This document shows positions 18,160 to 28,905 of a stretch of DNA of 41,101 bases, piece after piece. The notes beneath the pieces are model-generated. The model made no database searches and had not been told where the DNA came from. It was given only the letters and a program-made list of their open reading frames with translations. The DNA is from Chara braunii. Taxonomy: Eukaryota; Streptophyta; Charophyceae; Charales; Characeae. The translations under genes were made by a program, and so were the position numbers. Each line of letters opens with the position of its first letter. The stretch's first letter is position 1. The stretch lies in assembly GCA_003427395.1 (NCBI GenBank), contig BFEA01000197.1, positions 745,439 to 786,539 on the forward strand, written 5' to 3'.

Positions 18160-19712
18160 ACCTCACGCCCAGCGCCACTTCCTGATCGGAGTGGGATGTG
18201 GGCCTGGAAGTGCGAAAAGGGGTGTGCCAATGATTTTTGGGAAAGTGGGGGAGTCTTAAGGATATGAATGCAATTGGGCGAAAAAGGGGCGCGTGTGCAG
18301 GGGACTCAAGGCCCGATGGGGCCGGGGCACTGTGGGCGACGGTTTACGGGGAAATCCCTCCGCGGTGGTGGCGGTCCCGAAAAGTTAGGACGTCGGGGGC
18401 CGCCACGTGGCGCAGGTCGCCGCGTGCCTGGGTTGGGCCTTTGGAATTCCGGAGTTCTCTGTTCGCCGCTACGTTGGCATTTTACGCAAAACGTATTGGG
18501 CCAATAGGAACAACACTGAGTTGATGATACGGGAGAAGGAGGCGGAAAGGAGGGAAACTGGTGGTGATCTCAACGAATCCTGGGTGGGTGAAGTAGTAGG
18601 TATGGTCGGGGGAAGGGAAATCGGAGCAACGAGGGTCGCTAGTGGTGGCACAGTGGAATTCCCGCGGGCATAGCCGATTCTCCGTGTGACAAGGGTATCG
18701 CGTCCTTATGAGCTCATTTATTATAGGGGTGAAATAGTCCGGGTCGTAGGACGAGTCTGAGTCCCAAGATCACGTCATGGTATCATCGCCGGTGGGATAG
18801 CGCGGGTCGGGTTATCGTCACCACGCACGAGCACGTGCAGGTCAGGCAGACGCCAGAACGCCTCAGCGTGCTCGTACGGGATGACGGTTCCGCCGCAATT
18901 CTTTCTGGGTGGGCGAATTGACGTACGGGAATGCGTATAAGGGCGCGACTTGGATCGAGTTTACACGTGCCCTCGTGCGGCGTTTATGGAGCCAGACCTC
19001 AGATCATTTAATTGCTTCGGATTATGCAAGATGCAACCATATCACACTCCATCGTGAGACAAGCAAAAACGAGAATAAAATTGCTATCGGGGTGAGATTC
19101 TTATCCCATCTACAGATGCATCAGGTGTGGGCAAAAATTTGTTACAAGCGAAAAGCAAGGACAGGGGTTCTTAGCAAAAAGATATACCAGCAGGCATAAC
19201 GTCCACACATCCACACATTCATACATCCATACATTCGATAATCACACACATAACGCAATCGGGACGGACATAGCAAAGACAAGTGTGAGCAAAAACCCAC
19301 GCCCTGAATTCCGAAAGCCGAAACGAAAATAAGAACGGGCAACCCGCCCGGAGTCGCAATCAAAATGTATGTACACAGGTGAAGAGGGGGAAGAGATAAA
19401 GAAACCGCAAATCCACGTCCTTCAACCTCAACTCTCTCTTCCTCTCTCTCTCTCTCAGATGAGGACAGTCCGTCGTCACGCACCGACCTACGAAGTTGTC
19501 ACCCCGCTTAGTCCTCCCGCACCCGTCGGATTCGCCTGTGCCCAAAGTCCGTCGTGGCCCACGTCAATCCCGCGCGTTCGGCACCAGCCCGTCGGGTCGC
19601 CCAACTCCTACTCTACTCACCTCTTACTTCGCTCGTGTGCCGACCCTTCATGATCGAGCAACCCCGAGCTTCCAACAACAGGTTCAGAGAGCTGACTAAT
19701 CGCGCAGCCGAA

Positions 19713-19720
19713 ATTTATAG
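19713..19720 (-). promoter_or_regulatory. TATA-like box in 5' LTR
   Basis: The minus strand reads CTATAAAT, identical to the box at 8958-8965 in the other LTR. If used, transcription of element 1 would start about 30 bp to the left, and the leader would include about 1.5 kb of R-U5. Not tested. Confidence 0.35.
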
Positions 19721-20008
19721 CGTGCATGCATGCGCGAAGAACACGGAATTACCAGGACTTAGAATGAGGATTAGAGAGGGAACGCCTGCGTTCTGCATGA
19801 TCGGCCGCGGCGTGGGGGACGTAACCCTTCTCCACGCATCTATCCGAGCATGCAAGCCGCGACTTACAAAATTTCAGCAAAAGAAAGAGAGGGAGAGCGG
19901 GAAAGACGAAGTGCAAGAAGAAAGATACAGTTACAATGGCGCCCGGCCAAAATTACTGTTACACACGCGATTAAGGGCGCCTACTAATCAGAGTTCTGTT
20001 GCAGCTGC

Positions 20009-20440
20009 ATGAAGAAGCGCGTAAACAAAAGGCGCCGCGCGGCAAGAAAAGTCCTAATAACTAAATTCCTAAATTCCTTTCTAATGCGAAAAAGCAAAAA
20101 GCACGAGTTCCAGAAGGAAAGTCCGAAATTCCGAGAGCCATTGGAGGCTCGACAAAATTCGAAAAAGATTCAAGAGGAATTTGCGAAAAAAGAACAAAGC
20201 AATTTTCCACGCGATGTCCACGCCAAAAAAATCGAAATCGAAACGAAAGAAACAACGTCAATATTTATTAATTGTGCGCTCGGTGGCGCGCGAGACATCC
20301 ATCCGACCAATCACTCAACCGGCCGTCCCAGGATACACCCAGCCCCGAAGAAGCGACGGAAAAGACGAAGAAGCAAGGGTACTGATGAAATTTTCCACCG
20401 ATCCCGATTTCCCATAATTGGCCCAATCTTCCCAGCTTAG
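20009..20440 (+). other. Antisense 143-codon Lys/Arg-rich open frame in right LTR
   Basis: Counterpart of 9254-9685, same length and same stop position, with the ATGA overlap (20009-20012) to the upstream frame ending at 20012. The two copies differ at 17 of 143 residues. No known domain. Confidence 0.2.
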
Positions 20441-20496
20441 GACCCCTTGTTGGAACCGCGCAGAAACATGCGCGTTACAGAAAGTGGTTCGTCACA

Positions 20497-20500
20497 ACAT
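20497..20500. repeat. Target-site duplication ACAT, right of element 1
   Basis: Matches ACAT at 7351-7354 and directly follows the LTR terminus GTCACA. Confidence 0.6.
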
Positions 20501-22189
20501 TGTCATGACTCATGACAACTCAGGTAGCCTAGCGGCTTTGACATATACTAGTGGGTCTTGCTTCAGTAATAACCACGCATAGAGGTATCGACGCAAGTGA
20601 CGGTCAACTAACGACGTCAGATACGCATATCATCACTCGGAAAATACTTACAATACTAGGATTTGAAAAAATCTACCAGCAGCTCACATTATGGGTGTCA
20701 TGGTACACATGCAGTGCTAATACATACATCCACACGCTTACCCAATCCAATACAACTAATGAACCTATCACGTCATCATTAACACATGAGTCTGATAAAA
20801 ATAAAATTGTTGTTTTGCCTGGATCATCAGCTTGTCAATAATCAGAGTTTGTTTACTAGGACCTGGTTAGGGAGACCACATCCCCAACAACGACAGCACC
20901 TTTCAAGCGCCTCGGTCCCGCATGGGGACCCTCTCGATCGCATCATGGAAGATTTGGGAATTTGGGACGCCAAGCATTTTAGCAACAGTGTCGTTCTGAT
21001 CAATTGCGCCAGTTATACCTCTCACGAGTTCTTATGACAAGATAGGACCTTGCAAGGTACAACTTACCCCTACTCGTGGGAGTCGTCACCATCCTTTGGT
21101 GGACGTATCCCCATCGAGCTACTGATCCATGTGCGGAAATTTTTATCTGAGGTCGCCGAGGTAGATCAGTCGAGGGTGTTTTTCGTTCACTGTAGCATAG
21201 GGGATACGTGCGATTAACTCTTGAAGCGAATCCGCATGTGAACCTCTACTTGTGGCTGATCTCCCAAGCGCGGTCCTACACTGGTTGATTAGGACACTAA
21301 GTTTAACCATGCAACACATCTTCAATCGGATATTAACTTCAAACGTAAGTTGGCGCCTAGTATTTTCTTGGTTCCCCATAATTTATCTCTCCCACAGACG
21401 AACATATTCGCCTCACCAATAAATAAACAAGCAAGCATTTCAACACCCGTGTATCCATCGAAACTCCAGTTTGAATAGACATGGTAAAATGATAAACTGA
21501 TAAAGTATGTAGATCGTGTGGCATCCGGTCGTCAGTCTCAGTGTCCCTAAGGTGTGGCTTGCGTACTATCAAGCTCCATAAGCGTTCAACCAAAACATCA
21601 ACAATACGTCAAACTCCAAGAGCTAACCTACATAAAAACTTCATAAAATATACACACATGCACAAAGTCACATTGTTATGCACCAATGTGGTCAACTTTA
21701 CCGTTCCTTACAACTCACACCCCTCCTTGCATACACAACCTCAACCATTATTTACCTTTCCATAAAGTATAGTCAGTCCTTCAAACTAGTCATTAAGAGA
21801 AATATGGGTGAACCCCACAATGAAACATATTAAACTCATGGGGCTAAGGTTTTAGATTGAGGTACATTTGTAGGCAAAGTTGTGTCATGTAAACCGACCT
21901 GTAACTAAATGATATCAGAAAATTGGTGATCCTTGATGGAATATGCCGAAACTAATCGAACCTTAAATCAAAAGCGGACATGTATCACAGTAATGGCAAA
22001 AAAAATATATTGCTAGAATTAAGATAAATGAAAAGTATACTTCATCTCGTAGTCTAACATTCTACTAATCCCTTTCAAACCACTCTCTAATGGATTCCTG
22101 AGATTGCTGAAAAGTTTGGCAACATCTCCTCTTGTATAACCTAAAGGTGGATTGTCAAAATTTGCGCTATAAAAAAATTAACTTATTCT
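20501..22189. other. AT-rich DNA without recognised genes
   Basis: Composition changes at the right edge of element 1 to AT-rich sequence with short, unconvincing open frames. I see no repeat array, RNA gene or conserved protein here. Confidence 0.5.
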
Positions 22190-22560
22190 TTAAATTTACA
22201 AAATTTCAACACCACTTCCTTTACGAAAATGAACTACTAAAGTTTCTATTAAGTTGAATCTAAAATTTAATTCAAACAAGGAGTAAACTCTTGCAAAGAC
22301 AAGTTTTGTTTGACTCCTTGAATTAACAAAAACTTCAGCAACATTTTCTTTAGGAAAGCTTCTGAGATTTTTACTAAGTCAACTTAAAATCTTAGTGAAA
22401 CCTGACTTCGCAAAAATAAAATTTGACTGACTTCTTGAATTAGTAAAAAATTTGGCTGCACTTTCTTTAGGAAAGTATGCAACCAAATTTTCAACTAAGT
22501 CAAATATAAATGACAAATTTCAACTAGACTTGGGATAAGTTTTGACACTTAACTTGATTG
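22190..22560. repeat. Diverged tandem repeat of about 117-133 bp, three units
   Basis: Three units start near 22190, 22324 and 22441. Each has a TTTCTTTAGGAAAG-like block (TTCCTTTACGAAAAT in the first), an ACTAAGTC-like block, and TTTGACT-CTT-GAATT at its end (third unit more diverged). The units have drifted considerably, so the array is old. Confidence 0.6.
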
Positions 22561-22861
22561 TGTAACCTAAATATTGTCTTCATGATCTTTCTTTTGAAAT
22601 TATCTCATCATTAATTAACTTAAGTCATGACTTTCAATAAAATAATCCTATCTAATCCCAAGCTTCCCCTTCCATCCATATAACTCTATTTACCTCTCCA
22701 ACACTTGCGGAGTATCTTAGCGACTAAGCTAATAAAATTAAGATGTCATAATAATAAACTTATAGAACACACAAGTGAGAACAAATAGATTTATCACTCT
22801 CAAGGTTTTTATCAGAATACTTAGTTCGTTGGACTCTCACATTGTTAAACGTTTTACACTT

Positions 22862-23390
22862 CCTTACATATAGCATAGGATTAGACCGCCCATACTTAGG
22901 GATACGTCAAACCTTCCGAAATAATAACATAAAATATATAACTAGACCGCCCCAACTTAGGGGTACGTCCAACCTATCTAGACAATAAATATAAAGTATA
23001 TGACAATACCACATAATCTTAGGGTACGCCTAACCACTACTTAGACATCAACATAATGCATATGGCGAGATCGACTTAACTTAGGAGTCTATCTACTATC
23101 CGACTAGGCAACAATATAAGGCATATGTATAGACCGCCCTAATTTAGGGATCTGTTTAGTATCTGCCCAGGCAACAACTGGAATCGTATGACTAGACCGC
23201 CTCAACCTAGGGGTATGTCTAGCTTGCCAAAACAATTACATATGACATAGGACTAAGCGGCCCCAACTAAGGGGTTCGTCTAACCTACCTAATTGTATGT
23301 AATATCTAATTTTATACTTTGTTTTCATTTAACTTTAGGGTCCATGACTAGGTCACCCCATCTTATGGGTATGCCTAACACTTGCCCGTT
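22862..23390. repeat. Roughly 62-bp tandem array with a hairpin core, about eight units
   Basis: Units begin near 22884, 22945, 23002, 23068, 23132, 23195, 23256 and 23352; spacing is 57-66 bp except the last (96). The core AGACCGCCCCAACTTAGGGG followed by TACGTCT can pair as AGAC/GTCT and CCCC/GGGG. The rest of each unit is AT-rich with a CATATG-like motif. In the unit at 23352 the inner stem is CCCAT/ATGGG, a compensated change. A single extra core-like segment is at about 23538. Confidence 0.7.
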
Positions 23391-24235
23391 TCTCCGTAAG
23401 AGTAAGGCAAAGAACTGAATCCACACAACCTAAATTGCGTTAATCGTTTTTCAATAAACAAAGAAAACAAGGAATCAGAACCACAAAATTTTGGCCCAGA
23501 GCCATTCTTCATTCAGAAACCCCTAAAAGAAACAAGTGACCGGACCGCCCCGCTTACGATAGGCCCTATCTTTTAAAACAAAGCAAACAACCCAACAAGT
23601 CAGAAAAACACAAAACTAAACCACTCAACTTAAGGATTGTCCCTGTTTTTGGTTCACCTGGTAACACACAAACAATACCATCCATTTGTTTTTTTTGTCA
23701 CTCTTCCCCCATAAATTATCTCTGCTCTAAAATACATATCTAAACTTTTATGCATTCTATATTCAATTAATCTCAGATTCAGTTATGAAACAAATTTAAT
23801 AACAAGTAAGTAATTCAGTCACAACCTCATGTAGATTATAAGGTAGTACGACCAGGGGAATACAGTGCTACATGTGTAAGACATCCGTATATCACAGTGG
23901 TTTGTGCCTCCAAAACTCCACATGGGCTCTGGTTGAGTTCCCACAATCAGTGACTTAAGCCTCACAGGACCTTTATGTAATCGTGTGGGTTGCAATCCTC
24001 TCTCGAATGCCACCTCGAAGGCCATACGTGGCTTAAGCCTCACAATACTTGTTGTTGCCAAAAACAACAGTACATGCTATTCGTTAAAATAGGACATTAG
24101 ATTTTAAATTGGTACTCGAAAGCTATTAATTTCATGTTAAAATCGCTATATTTTGGACCTGAATGGAACTTAGGAACCCGAAGAATGCAATTGACAGGCC
24201 ATAAATTGAATCTAAACTGGAGATTCAAAGCAATC
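23391..24235. other. AT-rich DNA between repeat arrays
   Basis: No supported gene. CTTAAGCCTCACA is present twice (about 23954 and 24030) inside 23820-24067, where a short minus-strand open frame of 82 codons has no recognisable features. Confidence 0.45.
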
Positions 24236-24239
24236 ACTT

Positions 24240-25080
24240 ACTGATCATGATGGATTAAGTGTGGATTCCATTGCACTTCCATAAGTTTTGTAACTTAAAA
24301 GCCGTTACAATTATAACATGAATTGTTGAACTCTCGATTTCTTTACATCTTGCTCAATTTTGTGTCAGCATTGAGTCGGACCTTTTTTAGATGACATTGT
24401 GACTTCCCTTAATTTATTGAAACTCAATCGAAGTGGGACATTTAAGGCAATCACACGGATGGTTTAAGTACTAATAGTCTAGTATGGATTCTGTCGCACT
24501 TCGACAATTTATGCTTTAAGTTAATGTATACTAATTTATTAACTCGATCGAAGAGTAAACTTTAAGCCTTAGGCAATCACACGACAAACGAGATCATGGT
24601 TAAGTACTATGGATTCCATCGCACTTCGATAATTTATGTACATACTTATTAAAAGACGTGACAATGTTCGGTGTGATTTAAGTATGGATTCCAACACACT
24701 TCGATAATTTTGGACTCTATCACACTTCGACAATTTATGTGACTTTAAAGATGAAACTGACATGTCATTGTCAAACATTGAAATGCACTCGAACAGCAGA
24801 CCTAATGAGACACTGAACGACAGGGTTGTAAATGACCTTAGAGTCTGAATCACACGGACTATCACTGAGCATTGAGTCAGACACACTACACATGACATTG
24901 TGTGAAGGAGAAACTATAAATCCATCGATGAGTCAATGCAATCATACGGTAAACAAGATGGTTTATGTATGGATTCCCACACACTTCGACAAATAATCAT
25001 AAACTGAAATTACATTTTCATATCAAACTGAAATTCACGTGAGTACCATGGATTCCGTCTCACTTCAAGAAATATCGTAC
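24240..25080. repeat. Irregularly spaced repeat with GGATTCCATCGCACTTCGA core
   Basis: Variants of TATGGATTCCATCGCACTTC and the following GATAATTTATG occur near 24255, 24485, 24608, 24683, 24713 (partial), 24972 and 25048. Several are preceded by GCAATCACACGG and a GATGGTTTAAGTA-like block. Spacing ranges from about 30 to 260 bp, so this is a scrambled or partly deleted satellite rather than a regular array. Confidence 0.6.
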
Positions 25081-25289
25081 TCATGAAAAATTAAAAGTTG
25101 AAAATTGTATTGGCAATTAAAAGTTCAAAATTGTATCGACACGTGCAAGAAATCGCAAATGCAAGATTGAAGTACGTCTAAATTAAACACTACAAGCCAA
25201 CTGTGCATTGAACTGCGTCTAAATTAAACGTTACGAACCGCAATAATGTAAACTTTCTAAAACGCTATTATTTATAAAATTTAAAGCTC

Positions 25290-26250
25290 CTACTGACGTC
25301 CCCGCGTCCCACGAGAACCAAACCCGTATAAGGCATTCATTGACGACCCGAAAGCAAGGGTTTGTGGTTGTCTCTTCGTCGCCACCCTCGAGAACACCGA
25401 AATATACTTCATCCTTACAAACCTACAGGCACCTGCCAATGACTTACCAATGGCGTCATGCACACAACATGCCACTTGCTCTACCTCATGCCACTTATGA
25501 ACCTCATCAATTTGACCGGCAATCTCCAAATCGGATTGTCCGTTCTCGTACAGAAAACGCAAATTTCCCATGTTGCGACCATAGATTCTAAGCTGGTTGC
25601 AAGAAACTAGCACTACAGCGTCTACCAAAGTTCACTTTCGGTTTGAACATGCCACACACAACACTCTCCAGAAGTCGGAACCGGTCACAGACAACCGTAC
25701 GCAACAATACGACACATCTTTTGGCTGTATTCCGGCACCGCGCAACAGATATACTTCCAAAAACGGATTGTAGGATGCACAATCTAACAACTATTGTTTC
25801 AAATCTGCAGACCACACTCGATGTGCCCTCGTGACGTTGTCCAGGTGAAGGTAAAACCGGTTATTCTTTTCTTGCCTGAGCTCGGCGCGCAGAGACGGAA
25901 GTTGCCTGACACCAATGGCATAATGAGGTACTTTGATCAGACTTCCCCACTCCATCGCGGAAGCAAACTTGTACTCCTTATGCCATGGACATTTCCTTGC
26001 CAAGATGACTCTATCCCATTCTGCCTCGGACCACGCATCGAGAGACTTGTCCTAGAAGGGGACGACGATCATCCATGGGTCGTTTTCGAACTCTGTTGTC
26101 ATCGATTCGACAATTTCGGTATCGCCTTCCGAACCACGGAATCCTCATGCACAAGGGTGAATGAGACATGCATAATCATGCCAATGGTCCATGACTCTTG
26201 TCGCACTCCCTACACAAGACATGAAATGCAAACACAAATGAAAATGAAAT
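25290..26250 (-). pseudogene. Degenerate coding region, unidentified
   Basis: The minus strand gives protein-like stretches interrupted by a few stops: DKSLDAWSEAEWDRVILARK then CPWHKEYKFASAMEWGSLIK, LRAELRQEKNNRFYLHLDN, a stop, and further down MGNLRFLYENGQSDLEIAGQ to the stop at 25290. The content (Trp, His, Glu-Lys rich) is unlike the AT-rich repeats to the left. It lies just downstream of the DUF7869-like pseudogene on the same strand and may be part of the same mobile element or an adjacent gene. A 181-codon frame on the plus strand (25794-26339) overlaps it and cannot be fully excluded. I do not recognise either product. Confidence 0.35.
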
Positions 26251-26454
26251 GTCGAAATAGGAGAAAAATCGCCTTCATGATGAACTTAACTTCGGAAATT
26301 GCTGAACCATCACCAACCATCCTTAAAATTAAACCGTAGACCGTGGACAAAATTCGCTACGCAAAATCATCGCAAAAATAATATGCTCCCTTCTGAATTC
26401 TCGTTCGTCTAAACAGTTATTTTCAAAAATCTCACTCCCCCACTCTATCGGGCG

Positions 26455-27509
26455 GACGTGCACTTATCGCTCTCATCCCCTCCATCTACACTCCCTTCAC
26501 CAGATGGACTCAGATCCAGAAGTGCAGCTTCAGCATTCAGTCGAACACTGGAAGGAATGACAAGCCCAGTCGTGAATGGTCTTGTACCTCGGACCGGTCT
26601 CTCCCAACCAAAAACGATCGAGTCAACATCCTGCCATTGTGTCTACTTAGTCATTTTCCATCGTTTTTTCCATGCATTCTCATATAGTTGTTCGAGCGAC
26701 TTTGCTCTCCCAGTCGACACCCAATATTCCACTAACACTTGATTCTAATTCTGCGAATTATAATCAACCACCACCCGAGAAAAAGCTTTGCCCACCCAGA
26801 TTGGCACACCGCTGGACAGATCATCGTCGTAGGGGCGAAGGATAAGAAAAGTGTTCACGTCAACATGCATGAGGGGGTCGAAACTAGTCTTCGGGCGATT
26901 TTTTCTTCGTCCAACAAACAGGGGTTCCCTGTCGTCGATGTTGACACTGCGAGGAGAAGGTTGTTGATCGCTTTCGAGCAATAGTGATCTTGGCCAAAAA
27001 CATTCCTGAGGTTGTGAGGACAACCCGTTGGCGATGATCTCATCGCCATATTTGATAACCTCCTCCCAGTAACACAAAGCTCTTTCTCTCCTACTCACCT
27101 CATGGTCATTGTAAGTGCACCACGTCGATCGCCTACTCTCCAGCAACTCGCGGAATCGAACAACACCATTTTTGTAATTCAAAATAGTCATTTCGAGGAA
27201 GGGGTTGCACATGAGGCGGGTTAAACGGCCACGAAGGACCTGCATAGCTCTAATCGGGGTTTTGATTGAACCAATAAATCGGACCTTCCTCGGGCAACCA
27301 GTTGTCGTTATCGCAAAACTACTTGTACAACATGCCCGGATTATCTCCAACCATAAAAAATTTCAGCACGTGCGGTTTCGAAATACCAGTAATGTCTGAT
27401 GCAACGCATGGGTCTACTATACTAATCCAATCTTCCATCGTATCAAGAAAAATACATTTGGGAGGCTTTTTGAGGGATTGCTCTATGAGCTCGAAGAAAT
27501 CGTCCATAG
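26455..27509 (-). pseudogene. DUF7869-like gene, C-terminal part (downstream of the insertion)
   Basis: The reading resumes exactly at the 8-bp duplication with MDDFFELIEQSLKKPP, then IVDPCVASDITGISKPHVLK and a TAG at 27319. Beyond this the same frame continues with NDNWLPEEGPIYWFNQNPD and another stop. A frame change then leads to ILRPYDDDLSSGVPIWVGKA and, after a stop at 26745, VEYWVSTGRAKSLEQLYENA and a Ser/Glu-rich end near 26455. The VPIWVGK block and the following WxV/W-rich segment are what I remember from the C-terminal ends of proteins with this domain. At least three stops and one shift make this copy non-functional even without the insertion. Confidence 0.55.
27502..27509. repeat. 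8-bp target-site duplication GTCCATAG, left copy
   Basis: GTCCATAG is repeated exactly at 28898-28905 on the other side of the insertion. The sequence fits the hAT target consensus nTnnnnAn (T at 2, A at 7). Confidence 0.8.
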
Positions 27510-27690
27510 CTTCGTGGCACCCTCGGTCGCGGCCGCAGGATCCGAGTCCGCGGCCAGGATCCTAGGCCACGCGGCCGAGTCTGCGCGCGGCCGCGCCACG
27601 CCCAGGTGGGGGCGCGCGCCCAAAAACCGCGCGCGTGCGCGGCCTGCGCACGTCGGCCGCTATCGGCCTGTCCAAAAAAAAAAAAAAAAA

Positions 27691-28119
27691 NNNNNNNNNN
27701 NNNNNNNNNNNNNNNNNNNNNNNNNNNNNNNNNNNNNNNNNNNNNNNNNNNNNNNNNNNNNNNNNNNNNNNNNNNNNNNNNNNNNNNNNNNNNNNNNNNN
27801 NNNNNNNNNNNNNNNNNNNNNNNNNNNNNNNNNNNNNNNNNNNNNNNNNNNNNNNNNNNNNNNNNNNNNNNNNNNNNNNNNNNNNNNNNNNNNNNNNNNN
27901 NNNNNNNNNNNNNNNNNNNNNNNNNNNNNNNNNNNNNNNNNNNNNNNNNNNNNNNNNNNNNNNNNNNNNNNNNNNNNNNNNNNNNNNNNNNNNNNNNNNN
28001 NNNNNNNNNNNNNNNNNNNNNNNNNNNNNNNNNNNNNNNNNNNNNNNNNNNNNNNNNNNNNNNNNNNNNNNNNNNNNNNNNNNNNNNNNNNNNNNNNNNN
28101 NNNNNNNNNNNNNNNNNNN
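27691..28119. other. Assembly gap, 429 N
   Basis: A run of N between an A-homopolymer (27674-27690) and a (CA)n repeat. Gap length may be an estimate. Open frames crossing it are artefacts. Confidence 0.98.
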
Positions 28120-28150
28120 CACACACACACACACACACACACACCTCTCT

Positions 28151-28212
<62 letters not shown>

Positions 28213-28357
28213 CGCGTGCGCCGCATGCTCTTGCACGCTCCCTCGCGCATGCTCCCGCGCACTCCCGCGCGCGCACACACACACACACACACATCACACA
28301 CATCACACACATCACACACACACACGAGCACAAACACACACACACACACACACACAC

Positions 28358-28402
<45 letters not shown>

Positions 28403-28450
28403 TCCAATCCATCCATCAATCAATCAATCAATTAATCAATCAATCAATCA
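28120..28450. repeat. Cluster of microsatellites: (CA)n, (CT)n, (CA)n, (CAAT)n
   Basis: From left: about 12 CA units, a CT run of about 60 bp, a GC-rich spacer (28210-28272), CA runs broken by ATCACAC, and about 20 CAAT tetramers with a few variants. Such a cluster explains why assembly failed next to it. Confidence 0.9.
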
Positions 28451-28714
28451 AACCTTTTTTTTTTTAAATTTCTTTTAAAATTTTGCATCTGCATTTTTTC
28501 TAACACCTCATTTCCATGCAAAAAAAATAAAAATCCAATTCTTAAAAAAATGCACGTGTACTCAAGGACCATGTATCTCATGATAAAAAATGACAAAAAA
28601 AAATTTCTTCTTTTCTTTATTTTTTTTTGTTTTAATTTTTGTTTAAATTGTATTTAGTTTTGGATTTTTTTTAAATCTTAAACAAAGTCGGATTCCAAAA
28701 AAACAAATATAGGA

Positions 28715-28739
28715 GTGTAGGGTTTTCGAAGCCCTACAC
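28715..28739. repeat. Imperfect palindrome beside (TA)n
   Basis: GTGTAGGG and CCCTACAC flank a TTTTCGAAG centre. The arms extend to 11 bp with one mismatch. It is followed by an uninterrupted TA run (28743-28759) inside the insertion. Confidence 0.7.
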
Positions 28740-28897
28740 CCCCATATATATATATATATTTTTACGTATTTTTAGGGGGGAAAAAAAATAATTAAAAAAC
28801 CACGCCGCGAACCGGGCCTCATTGGCCGCGGCCGCGGCCGAGAATCTCGGCCACGGCGGCCGAAATCCCCGCGGCCTAGGCCGCGGGTGTCACATAG

Positions 28898-28905
28898 GTC
28901 CATAG
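28898..28905. repeat. 8-bp target-site duplication GTCCATAG, right copy
   Basis: Identical to 27502-27509; see the insertion entry. Confidence 0.8.

Larger units (their letters stand above)
7355..20496 (-). mobile_element. Complete Ty3/gypsy LTR retrotransposon (element 1), defective
   Basis: This is a 13.1-kb element on the minus strand: 5' LTR at the right (18157-20496), PBS at 18147-18159, gag-pol from 18005 to 12046, an accessory coding region to about 10050, and 3' LTR at the left (7355-9741). The order Gag-PR-RT-RH-IN is that of Ty3/gypsy (Metaviridae). ACAT on both outer flanks supports a single insertion. gag, zinc knuckle, protease and the spacer before RT keep one reading frame broken by single stops. 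RT starts in another frame and later parts show further stops and shifts. A hand comparison over 432 bp of the two LTRs gives about 30 substitutions, near 7 percent. The copy is therefore old and not autonomous. Confidence 0.92.
18157..20496 (-). repeat. 5' LTR of element 1
   Basis: About 2.34 kb, homologous to 7355-9741. Its right end is the expected GTCACA. Its left end, next to the PBS, lacks the first roughly 9-10 bases of the LTR (TGTGACGCC), which are present in the other LTR. It carries a roughly 37-bp GC-rich segment absent from the left LTR and a TATA-like box at 19713. Confidence 0.9.
27510..28897. mobile_element. Non-autonomous TIR element (hAT-like TSD) inserted in the DUF7869-like gene
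   Basis: The insert is bounded by CTTCGTGGCACCCTCGG (left) and, reading inward from the right, CTATGTGACACCCGCGG: 13 of 17 bases agree, forming terminal inverted repeats. Both ends are very GC-rich with repeated GGCCGCGG-like subterminal motifs, while the middle holds simple repeats and an assembly gap. The flanking 8-bp duplication and its base pattern point to hAT-type transposition, though the tips do not match the common hAT terminus. No transposase is visible, but 429 bases are unknown. It splits the host coding frame precisely at a Met-Asp codon pair. Confidence 0.72.

Noticed and set aside
22862-23390. CRISPR-like array
   Set aside because: Units are contiguous and diverged throughout, without constant repeats and unique spacers; the surroundings are eukaryotic. 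The same holds for 32084-32313.
25794-26339. 181-codon plus-strand ORF
   Set aside because: Overlaps a minus-strand frame with more protein-like content and shows no recognisable motif; not fully excluded.
27443-28478. Long ORFs of 240-330 codons on both strands
   Set aside because: They cross 429 Ns and the CA/CT/CAAT microsatellites; they are artefacts.
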